From: an uncultured Actinomycetes bacterium
Lineage (GTDB): Bacteria > Actinomycetota > Actinomycetes > Nanopelagicales > Nanopelagicaceae
Length of the DNA: 12,226 bases
Assembly: GCA_903842855.1 (NCBI GenBank)
Contig: CAIMNT010000068.1
Coordinates: 1-12,226 of the forward strand
Reading direction: 5' to 3'
Part shown: piece by piece, positions 1-6,188 of the stretch
Position numbering within the stretch: the stretch's first letter is position 1
How the letters are laid out: each line of letters begins with the position of its first letter
The notes under the pieces: generated by a model
Seen by the model: only the letters and a program-made list of their open reading frames with translations
What the model was told of the DNA's origin: nothing
Databases searched by the model: none
Program-made: the position numbers and the translations under genes

Positions 1-1
1 A

Positions 2-160
2 GCTCCAGTAGCAAAGAAGGTTGCTCCAAAGCGCCGTAAGAAGGCTGCTGCTAAGCCAGCTGCTAAGAAGGTTGCTGCAAAGCCTCGTAAGAAGGCTGCT
101 GCAAAGCCAGCTGCTAAGAAGGCTGCAAAGCCTCGTAAGAAGGCTGCTGCAAAGAAGTAA
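2..160 (+). CDS. HU/HupB-like nucleoid-associated protein, C-terminal tail (5' end outside window)
   Basis: Only the last 52 codons and the TAA stop are visible. The reading frame entering from the left edge encodes a tail made almost wholly of Ala, Lys, Pro and Arg, with repeated PAAKK, KPRKKAAA and VAAK units. Such a histone-H1-like tail is known from actinobacterial HU proteins (HupB/Hlp), where the folded HU domain precedes it and the tail binds DNA and compacts the nucleoid. The HU domain itself would lie upstream of the window and cannot be checked. At DNA level the tail is an imperfect tandem repeat of about 48-51 bp. Codon choice is narrow (GCT, AAG), as expected for a highly expressed protein. 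Other Lys/Ala-tailed proteins cannot be excluded. A strong terminator begins 10 bases after the stop. Confidence 0.7.
   Translation, partial: APVAKKVAPKRRKKAAAKPAAKKVAAKPRKKAAAKPAAKKAAKPRKKAAAKK
35..150 (+). repeat. Imperfect 48-51 bp tandem repeat coding for the Lys/Ala tail
   Basis: The 17-mer CGTAAGAAGGCTGCTGC occurs exactly three times, at 35-51, 86-102 and 134-150, so the period is 51 then 48 bases (17 then 16 codons). The spacer segments are near-identical variants. Repeats in phase with the codons can expand or contract by slippage and so change tail length between strains. That consequence is inferred; the repeats themselves are directly visible. Confidence 0.8.
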
Positions 161-170
161 ATCAACATTG

Positions 171-204
171 AAAAACCCCGCCACAATCTGTGGCGGGGTT
201 TTTT
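171..204. terminator. Bidirectional intrinsic terminator between the HU-like gene and marR
   Basis: A perfect 10-bp GC-rich stem (176-185 with 189-198) closes on a 3-nt loop. It is flanked by A5 on the left (171-175) and T6 on the right (199-204), so either strand yields a hairpin followed by a U run. It lies 10 bases after the HU-like stop and 22 bases beyond the marR stop on the other strand, and can end both converging transcripts. Confidence 0.9.
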
Positions 205-226
205 ATTTGCTAATAATTATTGACAG

Positions 227-715
227 TTACTCCCCGCAACTCTCGCCAAATTGAGCCCGCATCTTCTCGCTAACCCGCTCAAAGATCCGAGCGAGATCTT
301 CTTGATCTTTCGCGGTGAGGTGATCAATAAATCTGGAGCGAATACTTACTAGGTGATCCGGAGCAGCTTTGACGATCGCCTTCCAGCCTTTATCGGTCAT
401 GATGGCAAATTGGCCGCGTTTATCTACCTTACAAACTTCGCGACGGACCCATCCCGCCTTCTCCATAACCTTCATGCGATGGGAGAGGCGTGATTTTGAG
501 ATCATGGCACTTTCAGCGAGTTCGCTCATTCGAATTTGACGGTCAGGGGCCTCACTTAAGTGAACCAATATTTCGTAATCTGACATCGACAATTCATGAG
601 GAGCTAAATCTGTCTCCATCGCATCCCAGAGGCGACGAGAAGCAACTATGTAGGAGCGCCACGCCTTTAGCTCTCGTGGGGAGAGCCATTTGGGCTCAAT
701 TTTCTTGGCGGGCAT
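227..715 (-). CDS. MarR-family winged-helix transcriptional regulator
   Basis: This 162-residue protein has the normal length and layout of a MarR dimer. Helical dimerisation segments lie at the N-terminus (about 11-40) and C-terminus (about 115-155). A winged helix-turn-helix lies between, with the motif MSDYEILVHLSEAP at 44-57, a recognition helix around 73-88 (SKSRLSHRMKVMEKAG) and a basic wing at about 91-107 ending in FAIMTD. Proteins of this family usually repress nearby or own promoters and release DNA on binding phenolic ligands or on cysteine oxidation. Two cysteines (C95 in the wing, C160 at the end) are present, but a redox role is not implied by position alone. The ATG at 715 is chosen because a TAGGAT box ends exactly 6 nt upstream and no Shine-Dalgarno is seen. 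It is divergent from the M13 peptidase across 89 bp. A candidate operator half-site lies at 739-749. Confidence 0.92.
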   Translation of the reverse strand: MPAKKIEPKWLSPRELKAWRSYIVASRRLWDAMETDLAPHELSMSDYEILVHLSEAPDRQIRMSELAESAMISKSRLSHRMKVMEKAGWVRREVCKVDKRGQFAIMTDKGWKAIVKAAPDHLVSIRSRFIDHLTAKDQEDLARIFERVSEKMRAQFGESCGE

Positions 716-727
716 AGCCCTATCCTA
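716..727 (-). promoter_or_regulatory. -10 box and leaderless start of marR
   Basis: On the minus strand TAGGAT (727-722) is followed by six bases and then the ATG at 715. Transcription starting at the A of the ATG would give an mRNA without a leader. No clear -35 hexamer is seen. Confidence 0.55.
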
Positions 728-738
728 CTTTGAAAGGG

Positions 739-760
739 AGATTGTTGAAAGTTGTATTAG
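739..760. promoter_or_regulatory. Candidate MarR operator half-site in the marR/M13 divergent region
   Basis: AGATTGTTGAA at 739-749 matches 10 of 11 bases of the left arm of the perfect palindrome at 11955-11965. The right arm is not conserved here. The site lies about 24-34 bases upstream of the predicted marR start, where a repressor would block RNA polymerase. TTGAAAG also occurs twice, at 730-736 and 746-752. Assignment to the MarR protein is inference. Confidence 0.35.
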
Positions 761-792
761 TTCTGAACGAGAAGGTCGGCGGGTCGCTCTAT

Positions 793-804
793 TAGGCTTG
801 CGGT
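793..804 (+). promoter_or_regulatory. -10 box and leaderless start of the M13 peptidase gene
   Basis: TAGGCT (793-798), fitting TANNNT, is followed by six bases and the ATG at 805. There is no Shine-Dalgarno in the preceding 20 bases. No convincing -35 element is seen. Confidence 0.45.
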
Positions 805-2778
805 ATGAGCCCACAGAGCGCGTTAAAAAGCGGAATATTCCATGACCATTTCGATACCTCTATCTCCCCACGAGATGACTTCTTTCGTTACGTAAATGGT
901 TCGTGGCTAAAGAATTTTGAAATTCCAGCAGATCGAGCTGGCTACGGTGCATTCACCGTTTTGCGCGAGCAGAGCGAGGCTCAAGTTCGTCAAATTATTG
1001 AAGACCTCTCCGCGATAGTTGCCGAGCCGGGCTCCAATGCACAAAAGATCGGTGATCTCTACCGTTCGTTCATGGATGAGGAGCGTATTAATGCGCTGGG
1101 AATTACTCCGATCGCATCCGACATTGAGCGCGCCCTAAGTATTCAAAGTGCCAACCAACTTCTTGAGGTTATGGGAGGTTTAGAGGCTCGCGGCCTGGGC
1201 GGACTCTTTTACATCGGCGTTGAAGTCGATGCCCATGACAGCAACCGCTATGTCATGTACATGTCACAGGGTGGAATCAGCTTGCCGGATGAGGCTTACT
1301 ATCGCGAAGAGCAATACGCTCCGATTCGCGAGGCCTTTCTAGTTCACGCTACCAAAATGCTAGAAATGGCTGGGGTGAGCAACGCGCAGGATCATGCTGC
1401 GCGGGTCCTCGCTCTTGAATCCAAGATCGCGGCCAACCACTTCGATCAGGTCAAAGATCGCGACATGAGTCTTGTACTCAATACTTACAACTTCGCTGGA
1501 TTGCAAGAGCTTGCTCCTAGCTTCGATTGGCAGCGCTGGATGCAGGCGGCCAAAGTTCCACTTCATGTGATGGAAGATTTAATTGTTCAACAGCCTTCAC
1601 ACTTTGCGGGCATCTCCCAGCTGCTACAAGAATTTGATCGTGATTCCTGGAGCTCGTGGCTCACGTGGCATTTGGTATCTGGGAGCGCCGCATATCTCTC
1701 TCAAGATTTTGTAGAAGAGAACTTCGCCTTTTATGGAAGAACCCTCTCGGGAACTCCTGAGCTGCGAGAGCGGTGGAAACGTGGTGTCTCCCTGGTTGAG
1801 GGAGCTCTTGGTGAGGCTATTGGTCAGGAGTATGTGGCTCGCCACTTCCCGCCAGAGGCTAAGGAGCGGATGCTCAAACTTGTTCAAAATTTAATCGAGG
1901 CGTACCGCACCGATATCTCAACCCTCTCATGGATGGGCGCGGAGACTAAGGCTAAGGCGCTGGATAAATTAAATAAGTTCACTCCGAAGATTGGCTACCC
2001 AGATAAATGGCGCGATTACTCCAATCTCAGCATCGTCGCCGATGACCTCATCGCCAACCTAGAAGCGGTCACAACATTTGCGCAGGAATACAACTTTGCC
2101 AAGATAGGAACCCCCATAGACCGCCAAGAATGGGGTATGACGCCACAAACGGTAAATGCTTACTATCACCCGCTTTACAACGAGATCGTCTTTCCTGCCG
2201 CAATATTGCAGCCTCCCTTCTTTGATCTCGAAGCTGATGACGCGGTCAATTACGGAGGAATTGGTGCGGTTATTGGCCACGAGATTGGGCATGGATTTGA
2301 TGATCAAGGCTCAAAATTTGATGGCGATGGAAACTTAAATGATTGGTGGAGCGAAGAGGATCGAGCAAAATTCGAGGCCCTAACCAAGAAGTTGATTGAT
2401 CAGTACGAAGTTCTCCACCCTAGCAACGCTCCAGAGGTCCACGTCAATGGTGCCTTAACTATCGGAGAGAACATCGGGGATCTAGGTGGAGCATGTGTGG
2501 CCTATCAGGCCTACCAAATTTCACGAAATGGCTCAGAGGCACCGTTAATTGATGGACTGACGGGCGACCAAAGATTCTTCATCGGTTATGCTCAAATTTG
2601 GAATGGAAAGTTACGTCCTGAAGAGACTAAACGTTTGATCGCAACCGACCCACACTCCCCTGCCGAATTTCGAGCCAACCAGATACTTAAGAATCTGCCG
2701 GAATTTTATGCCGCCTTTGGGGTCGTCGAAGGCGATTCACTCTGGTTGCCAGAGTCCGAACGAGTTCGTATTTGGTAA
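805..2778 (+). CDS. M13 family zinc metallopeptidase (neprilysin/PepO type)
   Basis: This 657-residue protein has the usual full length for bacterial M13 endopeptidases, which cut oligopeptides at the amino side of hydrophobic residues. The N-terminal M13_N domain (about 15-395) starts with the typical SPRDDFFRYVNGSWL segment (21-35). The catalytic domain holds substrate-binding NAYYHP (451-456), the zinc motif HEIGH (H492, E493, H496), and GENIGDLGG (554-562) with the third zinc ligand E555 and partner D559. The C-terminus ends ERVRIW, where many family members have a conserved CxxW; the cysteine is absent. There is no signal peptide or membrane anchor, so a cytoplasmic location is likely, unlike animal neprilysins. 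It could degrade peptides brought in by the neighbouring importer; that link is inferred from position only. It ends 8 bp from the convergent dppDF stop with no terminator hairpin between. The start is supported by the 6-nt-spaced TANNNT box. Confidence 0.95.
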   Translation: MSPQSALKSGIFHDHFDTSISPRDDFFRYVNGSWLKNFEIPADRAGYGAFTVLREQSEAQVRQIIEDLSAIVAEPGSNAQKIGDLYRSFMDEERINALGITPIASDIERALSIQSANQLLEVMGGLEARGLGGLFYIGVEVDAHDSNRYVMYMSQGGISLPDEAYYREEQYAPIREAFLVHATKMLEMAGVSNAQDHAARVLALESKIAANHFDQVKDRDMSLVLNTYNFAGLQELAPSFDWQRWMQAAKVPLHVMEDLIVQQPSHFAGISQLLQEFDRDSWSSWLTWHLVSGSAAYLSQDFVEENFAFYGRTLSGTPELRERWKRGVSLVEGALGEAIGQEYVARHFPPEAKERMLKLVQNLIEAYRTDISTLSWMGAETKAKALDKLNKFTPKIGYPDKWRDYSNLSIVADDLIANLEAVTTFAQEYNFAKIGTPIDRQEWGMTPQTVNAYYHPLYNEIVFPAAILQPPFFDLEADDAVNYGGIGAVIGHEIGHGFDDQGSKFDGDGNLNDWWSEEDRAKFEALTKKLIDQYEVLHPSNAPEVHVNGALTIGENIGDLGGACVAYQAYQISRNGSEAPLIDGLTGDQRFFIGYAQIWNGKLRPEETKRLIATDPHSPAEFRANQILKNLPEFYAAFGVVEGDSLWLPESERVRIW

Positions 2779-2786
2779 GAGTTTGG

Positions 2787-4439
2787 TTACCGCGCTGCTA
2801 AACGGGCTTCGCGGCGCAACTTCTGCTGGGCAGGATCTGGGATCGGAACGGCGCTCAACAGACGTTGGGTGTACGGATCCTTCGGGTGGTTCATGATCTC
2901 ATCGCGGGTGCCGATCTCAACGAGACGACCGTTCTGCATCACGGCGATTCGGTGAGAGAGAATATCCACCACGCCAAGATCGTGGGTGATGAAGAGACAG
3001 GCAAACTTTAATTTTGCCTGCAACTCTTGGAGCAGATCAAGGAACCTGGCTTGTACCGATACATCAAGTGCAGAGGTCGGTTCATCGGCGATCAGAATAT
3101 CTGGAGCCAAAGCGAGTGCTCGGGCAATTCCCACGCGCTGACGTTGACCACCAGAAAGTTCATGTGGGTAGCGGTTTCGATAACTGCGAGGTAATTCAAC
3201 GCTAGCTAAGAGGTCTTCAACCATCTTGCTCAGCTCTTGACCCTTTGCTTTCCCGGCCAGAAAGAGTGGCTCTCCTATGCTCTCACCGATCGGTAAACGT
3301 GGATTGAGTGAGCTAGCGGGATCTTGAAAGACGATACCGGTATTGCGACGTATCTGGCGCAGCTCCTTCATCGTCGCAGTACTTATATCTCTGCCAACTA
3401 CTTCAAGATGTCCGGACTTTATGGGCAAGAGACCAATTGCGGCGCGGCCCACTGTAGTTTTACCAGAACCTGATTCCCCTACGAGTCCTACGATCTCGCC
3501 TGGAAAGATCTCTATGGAGAATTCTTTTACAGCTGTGAAGGCCGGTACCCGTCCCCGCTTTGGATACTCAATAGTGACGTTATCCAATTTCAAAACAGGA
3601 AGAGCCTTTGACTGGCTCTCTTCAAGAACGCGCATCTTAGTACTGCCAATTTTTGGAACAGAAGCTAAGAGTTGTTGCGCATATGGCTGCGTGGGGTGAT
3701 TAAAGATTTGATCAGAGGTGCCATATTCAATGGTATTTCCACCCTGCATCACCAAAATATCATCGGCCATATCTGCGACCACGCCCATATCGTGAGTGAT
3801 CAACAAGATCGCCGAGTTGAGCTTGGTGCGAAGTCCCCGCATCAGATCGAGAATCTCGGCTTGAACGGTTACATCAAGAGCTGTAGTTGGTTCATCTGCA
3901 ATAAGTAGGGCAGGGTCGCAGGCAAGTGCCTGGGCGATCATCGCTCTTTGGCGTTGACCGCCAGATAATTGGTGCGGATATTTATCGACAGAGCGCTCTG
4001 GATCTGGGATCTCAACGAGAGTCAAGAGTTCAATCGCTTTTTGGCGAGCCTCCTTAGTTCCAAGATCGAAATGAGTTCTGATCGTCTCAATGATCTGAAA
4101 TCCAATTGTGTAGACCGGATTGAGGGCTGTCATAGGCTCCTGGAAGATATATGCGACCTCTTTGCCACGGAATTTACGAAGAACCGTGGGCGCGGCTCCA
4201 ACCATCTCTTGACCTTTAACTTGAACCGAGCCGAAGGTGCGAGAGTTCGAGGCGAGAAGACCCATGATTCCCATGGCAACCGTCGACTTACCTGAACCAG
4301 ACTCCCCTACAAGTGCCAAGGTCTTTCCGGCGTAGAGTTCAAAATTTAAATTAACCGCGGCTGGGTACCACGTGCCATCAACCCAGAATTCCACGGTGTA
4401 ATTTGAAACTTTTAATACAGGACCTGAATCTGCGCTCAT
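2787..4439 (-). CDS. dppDF: Oligopeptide/dipeptide ABC transporter, fused DppD-DppF double ATPase
   Basis: This 550-residue protein carries two complete nucleotide-binding domains, where many bacteria use separate DppD and DppF (OppD and OppF) subunits. Domain 1 has Walker A GESGSGKST (45-53), LSGGQ (158-162), Walker B LLIADEP (178-184) and H-loop H216. Domain 2 has GESGSGKTT (321-329), LSGGQ (428-432), ILIADEP (448-454) and H486. Both ATP sites look competent. The segments after each domain contain the oligopeptide-type HPxxPYxxxLLxxVP motif (248-262 and 518-532). It powers the DppBC channel at the inner face of the membrane. The ATG at 4439 is preferred to the adjacent in-frame GTG at 4442, because an AAAGGTAGG ribosome site (4454-4446) lies 6 nt from the ATG but only 3 nt from the GTG. 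It is separated from dppC by a gene on the opposite strand, so co-transcription would have to cross that gene. Confidence 0.93.
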   Translation of the reverse strand: MSADSGPVLKVSNYTVEFWVDGTWYPAAVNLNFELYAGKTLALVGESGSGKSTVAMGIMGLLASNSRTFGSVQVKGQEMVGAAPTVLRKFRGKEVAYIFQEPMTALNPVYTIGFQIIETIRTHFDLGTKEARQKAIELLTLVEIPDPERSVDKYPHQLSGGQRQRAMIAQALACDPALLIADEPTTALDVTVQAEILDLMRGLRTKLNSAILLITHDMGVVADMADDILVMQGGNTIEYGTSDQIFNHPTQPYAQQLLASVPKIGSTKMRVLEESQSKALPVLKLDNVTIEYPKRGRVPAFTAVKEFSIEIFPGEIVGLVGESGSGKTTVGRAAIGLLPIKSGHLEVVGRDISTATMKELRQIRRNTGIVFQDPASSLNPRLPIGESIGEPLFLAGKAKGQELSKMVEDLLASVELPRSYRNRYPHELSGGQRQRVGIARALALAPDILIADEPTSALDVSVQARFLDLLQELQAKLKFACLFITHDLGVVDILSHRIAVMQNGRLVEIGTRDEIMNHPKDPYTQRLLSAVPIPDPAQQKLRREARLAAR

Positions 4440-4454
4440 CACTTACCTACCTTT
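4440..4454 (-). promoter_or_regulatory. Ribosome binding site that decides the dppDF start
   Basis: The minus strand reads AAAGGTAGG (4454-4446), a near-match to AAAGGAGG, then six bases to ATG (4439-4437). Spacing to the in-frame GTG (4442-4440) would be only three bases. A Shine-Dalgarno here means dppDF is read from an mRNA with a leader, presumably the importer transcript, unlike the leaderless gene that diverges from it 32 bp away. Confidence 0.65.
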
Positions 4455-4459
4455 TGTGA

Positions 4460-4471
4460 CACTATTGCAAC
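4460..4471 (+). promoter_or_regulatory. Possible -10 box and leaderless start of the PH-domain gene
   Basis: CACTAT (4460-4465) ends exactly six bases before the ATG at 4472. It departs from TANNNT at its first base but keeps the important second, fifth and sixth positions of TATAAT. No Shine-Dalgarno is present upstream of this start. Confidence 0.35.
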
Positions 4472-5089
4472 ATGGCTAGCCAAAGTAACGCGGTGACCTT
4501 CAGACCAAAGAGCAATCTGGTCACGCTCGGAACTCTCTACATGTTCATCGCGGGAATTAATATCAGTTCTTGGTACACGAGTTCGGTCAGAACGTGTATC
4601 GAATTGGCTTTGATCTCCCTGGCCGTCGGAATCGTTCTCTTCCTGGGCTTCGGCAAGCCTAAATTGATCTTTTTCGATGAGGGTCTGACGATCGTCAACC
4701 CCACCGAGAGTTTTACCTTGGGCTGGAGCGAGGTCGAAGGAATCGACTCCCATTTCACGATGAGAATCCATGTCAGAGATCGCGTAATTGGCGCTTGGGT
4801 TGCTCCGGTTCCCTCTAGGCGTCAAGCGAAAAAAGTCTTCCACCAAGGTGGCGTTAGCAAGAAGAGTCTCAAAGGCTTGGGAATCGACTCTGCTCTCCCC
4901 GTCAGCCCTGGAGATCTCGCCGAAAGCGATTCTGGTGCCGCTGCCGCGGTGGCTCGCATGCGCTTGGTCGAGTTCAAACAAATCCAAAACCCGGTCAGAA
5001 TCGAACGCCTTCACACCAAAAGCTACTCGACCCTGATTATTGCGGCCTCTTTGGCCCTGATTGGATGCGCTCTGATTCTGACGAGTTAA
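4472..5089 (+). CDS. PH-domain-containing membrane protein, nested antisense in the importer operon
   Basis: This 205-residue protein has two N-terminal membrane helices (about 15-35 and 42-60), a bacterial PH-like beta domain (about 64-112) and a third hydrophobic helix at the very end (about 187-204). The PH segment, with LIFFDEGLTIVNP (65-77), a W85-E87 pair and GAWVAPVPSRR (107-117), fits the pattern of small actinobacterial PH-domain proteins. Their biochemical role is not known, and I propose none. The region between (about 118-180) is polar. It lies between dppC and dppDF on the opposite strand, with 32 bp to the dppDF ATG and only 5 bp between its stop and the dppC stop. An open frame runs along the whole minus strand here, but its product is polar and low in hydrophobic residues, so the plus-strand reading is preferred. 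No terminator follows. Confidence 0.8.
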   Translation: MASQSNAVTFRPKSNLVTLGTLYMFIAGINISSWYTSSVRTCIELALISLAVGIVLFLGFGKPKLIFFDEGLTIVNPTESFTLGWSEVEGIDSHFTMRIHVRDRVIGAWVAPVPSRRQAKKVFHQGGVSKKSLKGLGIDSALPVSPGDLAESDSGAAAAVARMRLVEFKQIQNPVRIERLHTKSYSTLIIAASLALIGCALILTS

Positions 5090-5094
5090 AAGTT

Positions 5095-6186
5095 TCATCC
5101 CTGAGCGCTCAATCGATGGCTCTCAACAGCCCTCTGCGACTCTTCTCGCTCTTTGCGACCTAGTCTGCGTCGTTGACGCGGATCGAAGGCGTCGCGCAGC
5201 CCATCACCAATAAAGTTCACGGTCAAAGTAATTACGATGATGAAGAGACCAGGCCACCAGAACAACCATGGACGGGTGGTAAAAGAGTCCTGATATTGAC
5301 TGATAAGAAGCCCTAGCGAGACATCTGGTGCGACAACACCGAAGCCTAGGAACGAAAGTGCCGACTCCAACAAGATCGCCGATGACATCAACAGTGTGAC
5401 GTTCACAATGATCACTCCAGCAGCATTTGGCAAAATGTGCTTAAAGATAATGCGACGATTACCAGCACCTGCCACTCGCGCAGCATCTACGAATTCACGT
5501 TCGCGCAGTGAGAGGAATTCACCACGAACCAGTCTGGCTAACCCGGTCCAATAAAAGATACCGAGGAAGAGTGCGAGGGTTACGACGCCAAGATTTCCAA
5601 ACTTGTATCCGATAACAGCTGCAGGGATGAGGAAAGGAATGATCAGAATAAAATCGACAAGGCGCATAAGGGTGGCATCAACAAAGCCGCGGAAATATCC
5701 AGAGATAGCTCCGACAACTGTGCCAATAAATCCAGCGACTCCACCTAAAATCAACATAATCAAAATTGAGCGTTGTGCACCACGCATTACAAGTGAAAAG
5801 TAATCATGGCCAATATCATCTTGACCAAAGGGATGCTGCCCAAGATGAATCCCCGCTCCCCCAAGAAACTTTGGTACTACCGAGAGAGTTGGGCAACCAA
5901 CGATTCCCGCCCGACATTGATTGAGCTCGGGCATATCGGTGATCTTCCATTTCCACCAACCTGGAATGTTAATGCCGAAGAGATTTGTACCGACTGAAGA
6001 GAATACAAAGATTGCAATAGCGAAGAGAAGGAACATGGAGATCATGGCGCCACGGTGACGGAAGAATCGGGCACGGATGATCTGCCCCTGGGTCTTACCC
6101 TCAATCTCCCGATTTTCAAGGCCGCCTTCGGAGTTAAATGCATCGATCGCAACCGTGACTCGGCCCTTTTGCCAGAAGAATTTCAT
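5095..6186 (-). CDS. dppC: Oligopeptide/dipeptide ABC transporter permease, DppC type
   Basis: This 363-residue protein has the usual DppC plan. A cytoplasmic N-terminus of about 45 residues is followed by TM1 (about 47-66), then a periplasmic-side loop ending in HPFGQDDIGHDYFSLVMRGA (118-137), the hallmark before the core domain. A five-helix BPD_transp_1 core (about 140-330) holds the EAA loop that docks onto the ATPase (EFVDAARVAGAGNRRIIFKHILPN, 231-254). It pairs with DppB to form the channel. The TM1-TM2 loop contains C91 and C98, which could form a small disulfide outside the membrane. The charged tail (336-363) is longer than usual. ATG start with GGGAGGT (6201-6195) at 8 nt. The gene begins 2 bases after the dppB stop and its ribosome site lies inside the end of dppB, so the two are surely co-transcribed and probably translationally coupled. 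Confidence 0.93.
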   Translation of the reverse strand: MKFFWQKGRVTVAIDAFNSEGGLENREIEGKTQGQIIRARFFRHRGAMISMFLLFAIAIFVFSSVGTNLFGINIPGWWKWKITDMPELNQCRAGIVGCPTLSVVPKFLGGAGIHLGQHPFGQDDIGHDYFSLVMRGAQRSILIMLILGGVAGFIGTVVGAISGYFRGFVDATLMRLVDFILIIPFLIPAAVIGYKFGNLGVVTLALFLGIFYWTGLARLVRGEFLSLREREFVDAARVAGAGNRRIIFKHILPNAAGVIIVNVTLLMSSAILLESALSFLGFGVVAPDVSLGLLISQYQDSFTTRPWLFWWPGLFIIVITLTVNFIGDGLRDAFDPRQRRRLGRKEREESQRAVESHRLSAQG

Positions 6187-6188
6187 GG

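Noticed and set aside
21..254. Plus-strand frame of 77 codons rich in Leu, Arg and Gln at the left edge
   Set aside because: It is an out-of-frame reading of the Lys/Ala repeat and runs through the terminator.
3343..4295. Several plus-strand frames inside dppDF
   Set aside because: They are shadows of a gene with two complete ATPase domains and show no domain of their own.
4440..4442. GTG at 4442 as the dppDF start
   Set aside because: The Shine-Dalgarno would be only 3 nt away; the next codon, ATG at 4439, has 6-nt spacing.
4439..5098. Minus-strand open frame of 219 codons as a protein-coding gene
   Set aside because: Its product is polar with no domain, and it mirrors a plus-strand frame that encodes a recognisable PH domain and three membrane helices. 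Kept only as a finding because of its junctions.
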